DNA of 8,982 nucleotides from Gammaproteobacteria bacterium. Lineage in GTDB: Bacteria; Pseudomonadota; Gammaproteobacteria; Pseudomonadales; Oleiphilaceae. Position numbers and translations under genes: made by a program. Position 1 is the first letter of the stretch. Every line of letters begins with the position of its first letter. Of the stretch, positions 1 through 6,247 are shown piece by piece. The notes below the pieces were generated by a model. That model did no database searches. It was not told the origin of the DNA and saw only the letters and a list, made by a program, of their open reading frames with translations. The stretch covers positions 1-8,982 of the forward strand of contig JAJUGC010000066.1 in NCBI GenBank assembly GCA_029268325.1. Reading direction: 5' to 3'.

Positions 1-655
1 GGATCTCGTCAAGCATCAGCAGCCAGCCCTTTTCGTCGCAGATTTTGCGCAGGGCTTGCATGTATTCCACTTGGGCGGGGTTCACACCGCCTTCGCCTTG
101 GACGGGCTCGACCAAGACTGCCACGATATTGCTGTTGGACTCAGCAATGCTCTCGATGGCCTCAATGTCGTTAAAGGGGGTGCGCACAAAGCCCGACAGC
201 AATGGCTCGAAACCGGCCTGGACCTTGCGGTTGCCGGTTGCGGTCAGGGTTGCCATGGTGCGGCCATGGAAGGCTCCTTCCATGACAATAATGGTTGGCA
301 CGTCAATGCCGCGCTGGTGACCATACATGCGCGCCAGCTTGATGGCGGCTTCGTTCGCCTCGGCACCGGAGTTGCCAAAGAAGACGCGCTCCATGCCTGA
401 CACTTCACAAAGTTCGCGGGCCAGCTCAGTCTGAAGAGGAATCTGATAAACATTGGAGCAGTGGATCAAGAGACCGGCTTGCTGGCGGATGGCCTCGGTG
501 ACTGCAGGATGGGCGTGGCCCAGGCCGCAGACTGCGATACCGCTGAGGGCATCGAAGTACTTGTTGCCTTGCGTGTCGTAAAGCCATGCGCCTTCACCCC
601 GCTCAAAGGCGACGGGAATGCGGCCATAGGTATTCATCAGCGGCTGGTCAGCCAT
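1..655 (-). CDS. argD: Acetylornithine aminotransferase ArgD, N-terminal part (runs off the left edge)
   Basis: PLP-dependent class-III aminotransferase. The family converts N-acetylglutamate 5-semialdehyde to N2-acetylornithine in cytoplasmic arginine synthesis, and often also serves as succinyldiaminopimelate aminotransferase in lysine synthesis. The first 218 codons are present. Translation from the ATG at 653-655 begins MADQPLMNTYGRIPVAFERG. Visible family motifs are the cofactor-phosphate loop NSGAEA (about residues 95-100), FHGRT (129-133), EPVQGEGG (183-190) and the start of the LDEI motif, whose Asp (216) contacts the PLP pyridine nitrogen. The catalytic lysine lies beyond the edge. 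The start is supported by a Shine-Dalgarno AGAGGA about 8 nt upstream. The gene is divergent from grxD. Related class-III enzymes such as AstC or GabT are possible, but the N-terminus and motif spelling fit ArgD best. I see no clear ARG-box operator upstream. Confidence 0.93.
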   Translation of the reverse strand, partial: MADQPLMNTYGRIPVAFERGEGAWLYDTQGNKYFDALSGIAVCGLGHAHPAVTEAIRQQAGLLIHCSNVYQIPLQTELARELCEVSGMERVFFGNSGAEANEAAIKLARMYGHQRGIDVPTIIVMEGAFHGRTMATLTATGNRKVQAGFEPLLSGFVRTPFNDIEAIESIAESNSNIVAVLVEPVQGEGGVNPAQVEYMQALRKICDEKGWLLMLDEI

Positions 656-679
656 GTATTTATTCCTCTATAACAACGC

Positions 680-701
680 AAAAAGGCAGCATGGGCTGCC
701 T
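680..701 (-). terminator. Terminator-like hairpin in the argD leader (possible attenuator)
   Basis: On the minus strand a perfect 7-bp stem (AGGCAGC/GCTGCCT, 684-690 and 695-701) with a 4-nt loop is followed directly by five U residues (680-684). This is the shape of a short intrinsic terminator, yet it lies about 25 nt upstream of the argD start codon, before the ribosome binding site. It could be an attenuator, a 5'-end stabilising hairpin, or the end of an unrecognised upstream transcript. The hairpin is seen directly. Its function is inference. Confidence 0.5.
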
Positions 702-712
702 GTTTGGTTCAA

Positions 713-741
713 ATACTATCGGCAATCATTCTGGATGGCAA
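713..741 (-). promoter_or_regulatory. Candidate sigma70 promoter for argD
   Basis: On the minus strand TTGCCA (736-741) is separated by 17 bp from TAGTAT (713-718), each matching four of six consensus positions. The predicted start, near 706, falls just before the hairpin at 684-701, so the argD transcript would begin almost at that stem. This is a moderate match only. Confidence 0.4.
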
Positions 742-974
742 TTCGCCCAGGAAGGCGCCACCTGAGGTAACGGCTAGAGAAGAATACACTAGACGCATTT
801 TGGAGACTGCGCAAGAGGGATGAACCAAAGGTGCGTAAAGCTGCACAGGCCCATCGTCCCGGTAAAGGGCAGCGGTTTTGGGGGAATCTCCTGACTAAGA
901 TGGTCGGCTATTGTAAATCGGTGTAGAATTCGCTCCAGATTAGATAATCGTCACGAATCCTCGAGGTGTCACTT

Positions 975-1295
975 ATGGATGTCATTGAAACCATCAAGAG
1001 CCAAATAGAAGGCAATAAAATCCTTCTTTATATGAAGGGCACTCCCCAGATGCCCCAGTGTGGGTTTTCTGCCCGTACGGTCCAAACCCTGATGGCCTGT
1101 GGCGAAAAGTTCGCTTATGTGAACATCCTGGAGCATCCGGAGATCCGTGAAGCCCTGAAGACCTACTCCAACTGGCCCACGTATCCACAGCTCTATATCG
1201 ATGGCGAGCTGGTAGGTGGCTGTGACATTGTCACTGAGCTCTATCAAAGCGGTGAGCTGCAGCAGATGATCAAGGACGCTGCTCAAAGCGCCTAG
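975..1295 (+). CDS. grxD: Monothiol glutaredoxin GrxD (Grx4, CGFS type)
   Basis: A 106-residue single-domain monothiol glutaredoxin. In this family the protein binds a glutathione-ligated [2Fe-2S] cluster as a dimer, often with a BolA partner, and passes clusters to targets or takes part in iron sensing in the cytoplasm. Visible signatures are Lys21 before the active site, the CGFS motif at residues 29-32, the WPTYPQ segment with the cis-proline (about 67-72) and GGCD (81-84), which binds glutathione. Length and spelling closely match E. coli GrxD, lacking only its acidic C-terminal tail. I chose the ATG at 975 because GAGG (963-966) sits 8 nt upstream. An in-frame GTG at 966 overlaps this Shine-Dalgarno and is unlikely to be the start. 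The gene is divergent from argD and convergent with the TonB-like gene. Confidence 0.96.
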   Translation: MDVIETIKSQIEGNKILLYMKGTPQMPQCGFSARTVQTLMACGEKFAYVNILEHPEIREALKTYSNWPTYPQLYIDGELVGGCDIVTELYQSGELQQMIKDAAQSA

Positions 1296-1330
1296 TGCCG
1301 AGAAGTAGAAAGTCTTGCAAGTAAACAAGT

Positions 1331-1357
1331 AGAAAAGCCGCCTTGAGCGGCTTTTCT
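1331..1357. terminator. Bidirectional intrinsic terminator between grxD and the TonB-like gene
   Basis: A perfect 11-bp inverted repeat (1331-1341 and 1347-1357) with a 5-nt loop CTTGA. The GCCGC/GCGGC core is flanked by AAAA on the left and TTTT on the right, so both strands produce a GC stem followed by a U run. It lies 35 nt after the grxD stop and 21 nt after the stop of the convergent gene, so it can serve both. Confidence 0.92.
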
Positions 1358-1378
1358 GGTTTTGGGGCAGGCCAAATC

Positions 1379-2089
1379 CTATCGGCGGTTGCTTCGGGGC
1401 TGGTACTGGATATCCACGGTGTAGGTATAGCCTAGGGAAGCATCTTCTGCCGGAGGCGGCGGAAAGGGGCTGGCTGCATAGGCGCTACGTTGGGCGGCCA
1501 GGTCCAGGGCCCGGTCGCCACTGCTTTGGAGAATGTCTGCCCGCACCAGGGCCCCATTGGAAAGAAGCCGGAGACGCAAGCGTACCCGCCGCTCTTGCTG
1601 CAGGCGAGAAAAGGCGTATTGGGCGTCGTGGTATTGATTGCGTCCCAGAATCTCCAGCAGTTGGCGCTGGTAGGGGCTCATCGGGGGCAGTTCGGAGGTG
1701 CTTAGCCGGGTGACTTGATCCGGGCTTGCATCCTGATGCTCCAACACCGGGGTTGAGGATGAAAACCAAGTTCCGATCCAGGCGGTATCGGAACTGGGCG
1801 ACTGGAAGTCCCGGGCGCGGCTGGGTAGCTGATCGGGAAGCTGGAGCCAGAGTCCGGGGTCACCTTCCAGGCTGGTAATGGTTTCGAGCTCTCGGGGGGG
1901 GAGGGAGGTATCTGGCAAAGCGGGCGCGGTGAATGCCGGGCTGCTAATTCTGACCTGCAGAGTGGGGTGGGAGGTAGAGGGCTGCGGAGTCTGGGGCCAG
2001 GCCAACAGGCCAAGCACCAGGGCATGGCACAGGATTGCAATGAGCAATGCTGTTGGGAGGCGAGAAGGCATGGCAGCGGTTTCGTACAT
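1379..2089 (-). CDS. TonB-like energy-transducer protein (orphan)
   Basis: A 236-residue protein with the TonB layout. A short N-terminal cytoplasmic tail is followed by one hydrophobic anchor (about residues 12-31). A long Pro/Ser-rich periplasmic spacer (about 32-138) leads to a C-terminal TonB domain (about 140-232). The last holds the family pattern of a basic beta strand, an NGALVRADILQSSG segment, LDLAAQ and the FPPPP stretch. TonB proteins span the periplasm and transmit the ExbB/ExbD proton-motive signal to outer-membrane receptors. No exbB, exbD or receptor gene is nearby, and the spacer lacks the Glu-Pro/Lys-Pro repeats of classical TonB, so the partner is unknown. The ATG at 2087-2089 has GGGA 6 nt upstream. 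A second in-frame ATG, at residue 7, has a poorer site. The gene follows the DUF1631 gene by 112 bp and ends at the bidirectional terminator. Confidence 0.8.
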   Translation of the reverse strand: MYETAAMPSRLPTALLIAILCHALVLGLLAWPQTPQPSTSHPTLQVRISSPAFTAPALPDTSLPPRELETITSLEGDPGLWLQLPDQLPSRARDFQSPSSDTAWIGTWFSSSTPVLEHQDASPDQVTRLSTSELPPMSPYQRQLLEILGRNQYHDAQYAFSRLQQERRVRLRLRLLSNGALVRADILQSSGDRALDLAAQRSAYAASPFPPPPAEDASLGYTYTVDIQYQPRSNRR

Positions 2090-2191
2090 CCAGATTCCCG
2101 ATAGTCACAACCATAAGCGAAACCAGGGGCCGCACCATCCAGGAGGCCCGGTAACAGAATACTTGGCTCTCGGGGCATTCGTCGAGAGTAG

Positions 2192-2212
2192 CGGGCAGCT
2201 TTTAGCTGCCCG
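2192..2212. repeat. Perfect inverted repeat spanning the DUF1631 stop codon
   Basis: CGGGCAGCT (2192-2200) and AGCTGCCCG (2204-2212) form a 9-bp perfect stem around three bases. The TAA stop of the DUF1631 gene (2202-2204) lies in and beside the loop. On the minus strand no U run follows, so it is not a standard intrinsic terminator. It may slow 3' decay or modulate readthrough to the downstream TonB-like gene. Confidence 0.6.
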
Positions 2213-3668
2213 TGCGTCGCCACTGGGGTAGGAGGAAGAGCCCTTTGCGGGGCGTTGCTTCTGCCTCCGAATTAACTTGCACCCGGTTGCGCCGGAAGTC
2301 GCTGGCCAGTTCAAGTCGGCTTTTCTTGAGGACCTTGAGTCCCAGGCGGTTAACAAAAACGAAGGGTTCGTCGTCTGTTCCCCGCGAGGACAGTCGGCAA
2401 CGTAGGGTGGTGCCGTCAACCCGGTTGAATTCCAGCCAGGTGCCAACAGGGAGCTGATCCACTCGAGTGAGATACTCGGCCAGTGTGGCCTTCTCTTGTT
2501 CTTCCTGACGCTCAATGGCGGTTTTGATATAGCCCAGGGTGTTGTTTGGGCGCGCAGGCGGGGGAATCTCCTGAACTGCCGAGAAGACGGATTGGCGTTT
2601 GAAGGTTTGGGTGAGCTCCCGTTTCAGGGCCAAGAGCTGCTGCTCCAGCTTTCCTTTGTTATAGCCGGATTCCAGAAGTTCTTGTTTCAAGGTCTTGAGC
2701 AATTGGGGCACGGTTTTGACCCAGCGCTGGCGTTCCCGAAAGGCGGTATGGTGTTGCAGGCACCAGATAAGCTCGTCGAGAGTGTCCAGGCTTTGTCGCC
2801 AGCTCTCTTCAGCGTCATCCTTGAGATAGGCCAGGAGCATAACGCGACTCCAGCCTTGTTGGATGAGTTCCACGGTGGAGTCCGGCAACTGCCAGGTCTC
2901 CAACTTGTCCCGCAGGATCTGTTCCACGGCTTCCTGGGCCTGTTGGGCACGCATTTGCCGGGTCTCTTCATCCTCAGAATCCGGATCCAGAATGCGGCTT
3001 TTCAGGGATTCCATGGCCATGAACTCGGCATATTGCCTTTGCAGCTTTTGATAAAGAGTCAGGTTGCTCTCGGTAGTTTCAAGGATATGGCGGACCACCT
3101 GGTGGATTTCCCGCTGGAAGCGTTGTTGCTTGTCTTCCGGTAAATAGTCCCAGCTAATACCGGTACGGGCCAGGTCGCTCAAAAGCTTTCGCGCGGGGTG
3201 GGAGTTCTGGGCGAGAAGCTCGCGATCTTCCAGCAGCAGCTTCAAGTAGGGCACCTGCAGGTAGCTGATCTGGGCTTGAACGGCAGGGGCGGCTTGGAAG
3301 TCCGCCAAAATAAAGTCAAACACCATGGAGATCAGGTTGATCAGGTCTTCCCCTGCCGCGTTGCTAAAGCTGCCGATGGCGGTGTGTAACTGGATGGGGC
3401 GGGGATTTCTGACTCCCCGGGTCCGTTCGGCAATTTGTTGTTGCAGGCGAGATAAGAGCTTTAGCAGGTCCTGCTGGGACACCCGGCGGGTTTTGGTGCT
3501 CTGCTGGGCTGAGCGCTCCGTCAGTTCTGCCTGGGCTTTAAACAGGACAACATCGGGTTCGCCAGATCGCTTGCCATGTGCGGCCGGGTGCTGAGGAGCA
3601 ATTGGGATCTGACGGTCAATGCTGTCTGAAATGGTTCGAACTTGCTTGATGCTGCTTCCCTGTTCCAT
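2202..3668 (-). CDS. DUF1631-family protein, short N-terminus
   Basis: A 488-residue soluble protein of the DUF1631 family, whose function is not established. After about 60 polar, probably disordered residues come family-like blocks: a helical segment with LINLISMVFDFIL (about 110-122), SHPARKLLSDLARTGISW (156-173) and long charged helices (190-300). The C-terminal beta-rich segment (about 408-455) has VGTWLEF, RCRLS, FVFVNRLGLKV and a final KSRLELA, and somewhat resembles a PilZ-type barrel. Relatives I recall are mostly about 700 residues or more, so an N-terminal region appears to be missing. I chose the ATG at 3666-3668 because GAGGGAG (3674-3680) lies 5 nt upstream. In-frame alternatives are ATG at 3702-3704 and TTG at 3720-3722. 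The frame stays open to 3872 but has no further ATG, GTG or TTG. The TonB-like gene lies downstream. Confidence 0.75.
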   Translation of the reverse strand: MEQGSSIKQVRTISDSIDRQIPIAPQHPAAHGKRSGEPDVVLFKAQAELTERSAQQSTKTRRVSQQDLLKLLSRLQQQIAERTRGVRNPRPIQLHTAIGSFSNAAGEDLINLISMVFDFILADFQAAPAVQAQISYLQVPYLKLLLEDRELLAQNSHPARKLLSDLARTGISWDYLPEDKQQRFQREIHQVVRHILETTESNLTLYQKLQRQYAEFMAMESLKSRILDPDSEDEETRQMRAQQAQEAVEQILRDKLETWQLPDSTVELIQQGWSRVMLLAYLKDDAEESWRQSLDTLDELIWCLQHHTAFRERQRWVKTVPQLLKTLKQELLESGYNKGKLEQQLLALKRELTQTFKRQSVFSAVQEIPPPARPNNTLGYIKTAIERQEEQEKATLAEYLTRVDQLPVGTWLEFNRVDGTTLRCRLSSRGTDDEPFVFVNRLGLKVLKKSRLELASDFRRNRVQVNSEAEATPRKGLFLLPQWRRTGS

Positions 3669-4067
3669 GGGGGCTCCCTCAATACGCGCTGTAACATCCA
3701 ACATTGCGGATATCCCGGCCAAGGCTTCAGCCTGGGTGCTGGCGAACGGGCCGGGATGCTGTTTTGCTGGTGCAGACGTACTTGGTGATGGTAACTCGGG
3801 TAATGCGTAAATCCAAGGATGACCCAGTGTTCGATTTTTGAAACTGCCAACTTGTGCAGGATGCTCGTGGTTTCAGTGTCAGGAGCTAGTGGATGATGGG
3901 CTGGAAGTCGTGAGTCAGAGAGAAGGTGAAAGCAGAGGTTGGAGCTAAAGTGGCCGGAACCAGGTCTGGGAACAGCCGGTTCTGGAAGAAGCGGCCGAAC
4001 GCAAGACAACCAGCCGGAGCTATCAGACGCAAGAGGCTACTAGATAGTGTGGGTTCCGACTCCGAGA
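3669..4067. other. Gene-poor stretch between yohC and the DUF1631 gene
   Basis: About 400 bp with no recognisable protein. On the minus strand the DUF1631 frame is open from 3872 but stopped at 3873-3875, with Pro/Ser/Ala-rich translation just before the chosen start. Another minus frame is open across 3521-4009 but has no family-like features. A weak promoter-like pair, TTGGAT then 17 bp then TACCAT, can be read on the minus strand within about 3781-3820. No convincing terminator follows yohC. The stretch could hold a long leader or decayed DUF1631 N-terminal coding sequence. Confidence 0.5.
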
Positions 4068-4670
4068 TTAAGTGGTATAGACCGGGCCAATACCCAGGCT
4101 CCAGATCACGACGCTGATCGCGATCAGGGCGACTAGCATCACCAGGCCCACAGTCAAGATACTAGAGGCAAACAAGAAGCCTCGCTCAGAAGGAATGCCC
4201 ATCAGAATGGGGACCCCTTCATATAGCAAATAGACGGAATAGCCCACGGCTACCAGTCCGATGGACATGTTGACGAGTAGGTCGGGATAGCAGGCGGCGG
4301 CGCCTCCAATAAAGATGGGGGTGGCAATGTAGGCCGCCAGAACGACCCCTTTGGGTTCCTGGTCCTTGACTCCGTAGGTGGCCGCGAAGAAGTCTATAAA
4401 CTTGCCTAGCACAAAGACACCGACCAGCATGGCCAGGTAGCCGATGGCACAGAGTCGAAGGGCGCTGCCTTCGGTTAGCTTGATCAGTGGGCCGTTGCCT
4501 ATTTGCCAGCCTATCTGGGTGGTACCGATATAGCCCGCAACCACGGGAATAAGTGCGAGGACCATGATGTGCTGTAGGTAGAGCTTGCTAAGGGAGTGGC
4601 TTTCCCGGCGAATGGATTCCCATTCCCGGTCAGGGCGCAGCATTAAGCCCAGTGTGCGAGTCAGAAACAT
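4068..4670 (-). CDS. yohC: Yip1-domain inner-membrane protein, YohC-like
   Basis: A 200-residue polytopic membrane protein of the Yip1/DUF1282 family. It matches my recollection of E. coli YohC in length and in the IPVxxxxIGTTQIGW segment (residues 41-55), in AAYIATPIF (112-120) and in the Tyr-rich YLLYEGVPIL (147-156). Five hydrophobic segments are visible at about 35-50, 71-98, 108-127, 131-158 and 166-195. The N-terminus has the usual LMLRPDREWESI, which I expect to be cytoplasmic. The biochemical role of the bacterial members is unknown. I chose the ATG at 4668-4670 because GGAGG (4679-4683) lies 8 nt upstream. The frame stays open for 25 more codons without such a site. The gene lies 213 bp downstream of the CNNM gene on the same strand, so it may be co-transcribed or have its own promoter. 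Confidence 0.88.
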   Translation of the reverse strand: MFLTRTLGLMLRPDREWESIRRESHSLSKLYLQHIMVLALIPVVAGYIGTTQIGWQIGNGPLIKLTEGSALRLCAIGYLAMLVGVFVLGKFIDFFAATYGVKDQEPKGVVLAAYIATPIFIGGAAACYPDLLVNMSIGLVAVGYSVYLLYEGVPILMGIPSERGFLFASSILTVGLVMLVALIAISVVIWSLGIGPVYTT

Positions 4671-4741
4671 AGGGCAGTCCTCCATCCTTGTTCTTATTAA
4701 AGAGTTCTCATGACTTTTTGTGGAGTTTGGCCCGGAATACG

Positions 4742-4783
4742 TCAAGGCAGGGGTTAGACCTTTAAGTTCCGTTTCAAAGGTCT
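4742..4783 (-). promoter_or_regulatory. Inverted repeat and candidate promoter upstream of yohC
   Basis: AGACCTTT (4756-4763) and AAAGGTCT (4776-4783) form a perfect 8-bp inverted repeat with a 12-bp spacer, suitable for a dimeric regulator or an RNA hairpin. On the minus strand the spacer holds GGAACTT (4764-4770), which resembles the -35 of RpoE/AlgU-type sigma factors. A 17-bp gap leads to CTTGA (4742-4746), a poor match to the usual TCTGA. The repeat is directly seen. The promoter reading is weak. Confidence 0.3.
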
Positions 4784-4883
4784 TTAGAAGGGTTGGCTAT
4801 ATGGTGTCAGGTTTGCCACGGAAGATGAGCTTGCTGTGTCATCTGAGGAGAGGGGCGGCAGCCCCGGAGGAGAACAGCCAGGG

Positions 4884-6146
4884 CTATGTCTTAATGGGGG
4901 TGGATACAATGGCCGTTTTGACCGTGTTGTCCTTGATTTGCTTGATCTCCACATGGTGGTTGTGGAGTTTCAGGCAAATGTTGCCTTCGGGAATGGCTTC
5001 CAGGGCTTCAATGATGAGCCCGTTCAGGGTTTTGGGGCCATCTGTGGGCAAGTCCCAGTTCAGCGTCTTGTTCAGGACGCGTACGGTGGTGGCGCCGTCG
5101 ATCAGGTAGTTGCCATCGGGCAGCTTGGTGATCTGGGAATTGGTGGCCACCATGTCCGTGGTGAACTCACCGACGATCTCCTCCAGGATATCTTCCAGCG
5201 TCGCCAGTCCCAGTACATCCCCGTACTCGTCCACGACAATGCCGAGTCGGCGCTTCTCTTGCTGGAAGTTCAGCAACTGCACATGGAGCGGTGTATTTTC
5301 GGGAATATAGTAGGGCTCGTTACAGGCTTGCATCAGCAAGGCCTTGGAAGGGGTTTCCTCGGACAAGAAACGTGCGGCATTCCGTAAGTGGAGGATGCCA
5401 ATGATGTTATGGATGTTGCCGCGGTAAACCGGAATCCGGGTGTGCTGCGTGGTGTGAAGCTGGTGAATGATGTCGTCAATGTCGTCTTCAATGTCGATGC
5501 CGACGATTTCGTTGCGCGGCACCATGATGTCGTTCACGGAGACCTTCTCCAGGTCGAGAATGCTCAGCAGCATTTCCTGGTGACGCTTGGGGATGAGGCC
5601 GCCTGCTTCATGGACCAGGGTGCGCAGCTCTTCCCGGCTCAGATGGTCGCTGGATGCCAGATTGGAACGGGAGCCGACCAAACGGAGCACAACGCCGGTG
5701 ACCAGGTTGATGAGCCAGACCAGGGGGTAGAGCACTTTGAGAAGAGGGCGCAGGATGTAACTTGCCGGAAAAGCGACTTTTTCAGGGAAGTTGGCGGCCA
5801 AGGTCTTGGGGGTAACTTCGCCAAAGATCAGTAGCACTATCGTCAGTGCTATGGTGGCGACAGCAATGCCGGCCTCGCCCCAGAGTTTGATGGCCAGCAG
5901 GGTAGCGATTGCAGAGGCTAGAATGTTGACGAAGTTGTTGCCCAGCAGGATAACGCCCAGCAGTTGGTCCGTGCGCTGCAGGAGTTGGCTGGTGCTTCGT
6001 GCTCCGCGGTGTCCTTGCTTGGCCAGGTGCCTGAGCCGGTAACGGTTGAGGGACATCATTCCCGTTTCCGAGCTGGAGAAAAAGGCGGAAAGCAGAATCA
6101 GGATAAACAGAAGGAAAAAAAGTAAAGAGGTGGGTGTGTCGTTCAA
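4884..6146 (-). CDS. CNNM/CorC-HlyC family membrane protein (YfjD/CorB-like)
   Basis: A 420-residue member of the CNNM family, whose members are linked to magnesium and cobalt efflux or resistance. Domains in order: a DUF21 transmembrane region (about 1-155) with SAFFSSSETGMMSLN near the start and the GEVTPKTLA motif (109-117); a pair of CBS domains (about 207-265 and 270-330) with DIMVPR and VVDEYGDVLGLATLEDILEE; and a CorC_HlyC C-terminal domain (about 340-405) with DGNYLIDGATTV and TLNGLI. Length is normal. The start is an unusual TTG at 6144-6146. Homologous sequence begins there, no in-frame ATG or GTG lies nearby upstream, and the next ATG would delete half of the first membrane helix. 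AAAGG stands about 10 nt upstream. A strong promoter lies 34 bp away. It follows ypjD and precedes yohC on the same strand. The exact transport substrate cannot be told from sequence. Confidence 0.93.
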   Translation of the reverse strand: MNDTPTSLLFFLLFILILLSAFFSSSETGMMSLNRYRLRHLAKQGHRGARSTSQLLQRTDQLLGVILLGNNFVNILASAIATLLAIKLWGEAGIAVATIALTIVLLIFGEVTPKTLAANFPEKVAFPASYILRPLLKVLYPLVWLINLVTGVVLRLVGSRSNLASSDHLSREELRTLVHEAGGLIPKRHQEMLLSILDLEKVSVNDIMVPRNEIVGIDIEDDIDDIIHQLHTTQHTRIPVYRGNIHNIIGILHLRNAARFLSEETPSKALLMQACNEPYYIPENTPLHVQLLNFQQEKRRLGIVVDEYGDVLGLATLEDILEEIVGEFTTDMVATNSQITKLPDGNYLIDGATTVRVLNKTLNWDLPTDGPKTLNGLIIEALEAIPEGNICLKLHNHHVEIKQIKDNTVKTAIVSTPIKT

Positions 6147-6179
6147 ACGAGAAAAACCTTTTTGGGGAAAGCCCTGAGT

Positions 6180-6207
6180 ATCATAGGAGTAAGGGGGCGA
6201 CTGTCAA
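6180..6207 (-). promoter_or_regulatory. Strong sigma70 promoter for the CNNM gene
   Basis: On the minus strand a perfect TTGACA (6202-6207) is followed after 16 bp by TATGAT (6180-6185), five of six consensus positions. The expected start near 6173 gives a leader of about 26 nt before the TTG start codon. This indicates that the CNNM gene is transcribed independently of ypjD, which ends 40 bp upstream of the -35. Confidence 0.8.
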
Positions 6208-6247
6208 GAATACCAGGTCTTTTATGGCTGCAATAAGATAAGCCGGC

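Larger units (their letters stand above)
656..974. other. Divergent argD-grxD intergenic region (about 320 bp)
   Basis: Besides the argD leader hairpin and its candidate promoter, I see no gene here. Toward grxD there are AT-rich boxes resembling -10 elements (TAGAAT at 924-929 and GATAAT at 943-948), but neither has a good -35 partner, so the grxD promoter is not placed. No tRNA-like or riboswitch-like fold was recognised by eye. Confidence 0.5.

Noticed and set aside
820..894. A 24-codon plus-strand ORF (begins MNQRCVKLHR) upstream of grxD, preceded by AGAGGG
   Set aside because: The Shine-Dalgarno-like run abuts the ATG with almost no spacing, and the peptide has no recognisable feature. 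It cannot be supported without conservation data.
1702..2223. Minus-strand open frame of 173 codons overlapping the TonB-like gene
   Set aside because: It is a shifted-frame shadow. The real frame has the membrane anchor and TonB domain.
2496..3143. Plus-strand open frame of 215 codons opposite the DUF1631 gene
   Set aside because: It is entirely antisense to a better-supported gene, with no ribosome binding site of note and no recognisable domain.
3521..4009. Minus-strand open frame of 162 codons overlapping the start of the DUF1631 gene
   Set aside because: Its composition (many His, Pro, Ser, Trp) and lack of any recognisable motif suggest chance. It overlaps the supported gene in another frame.
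4840..4872. Short GGGGC/GCCCC stem just downstream of the CNNM stop as a terminator
   Set aside because: The stem is only 5 bp and is followed by mixed pyrimidines rather than a U run. It is too weak to call.
4836..5834. Plus-strand open frames opposite the CNNM gene (183 and 148 codons)
   Set aside because: They are antisense to clearly conserved CBS and CorC domains and show no family-like sequence of their own.
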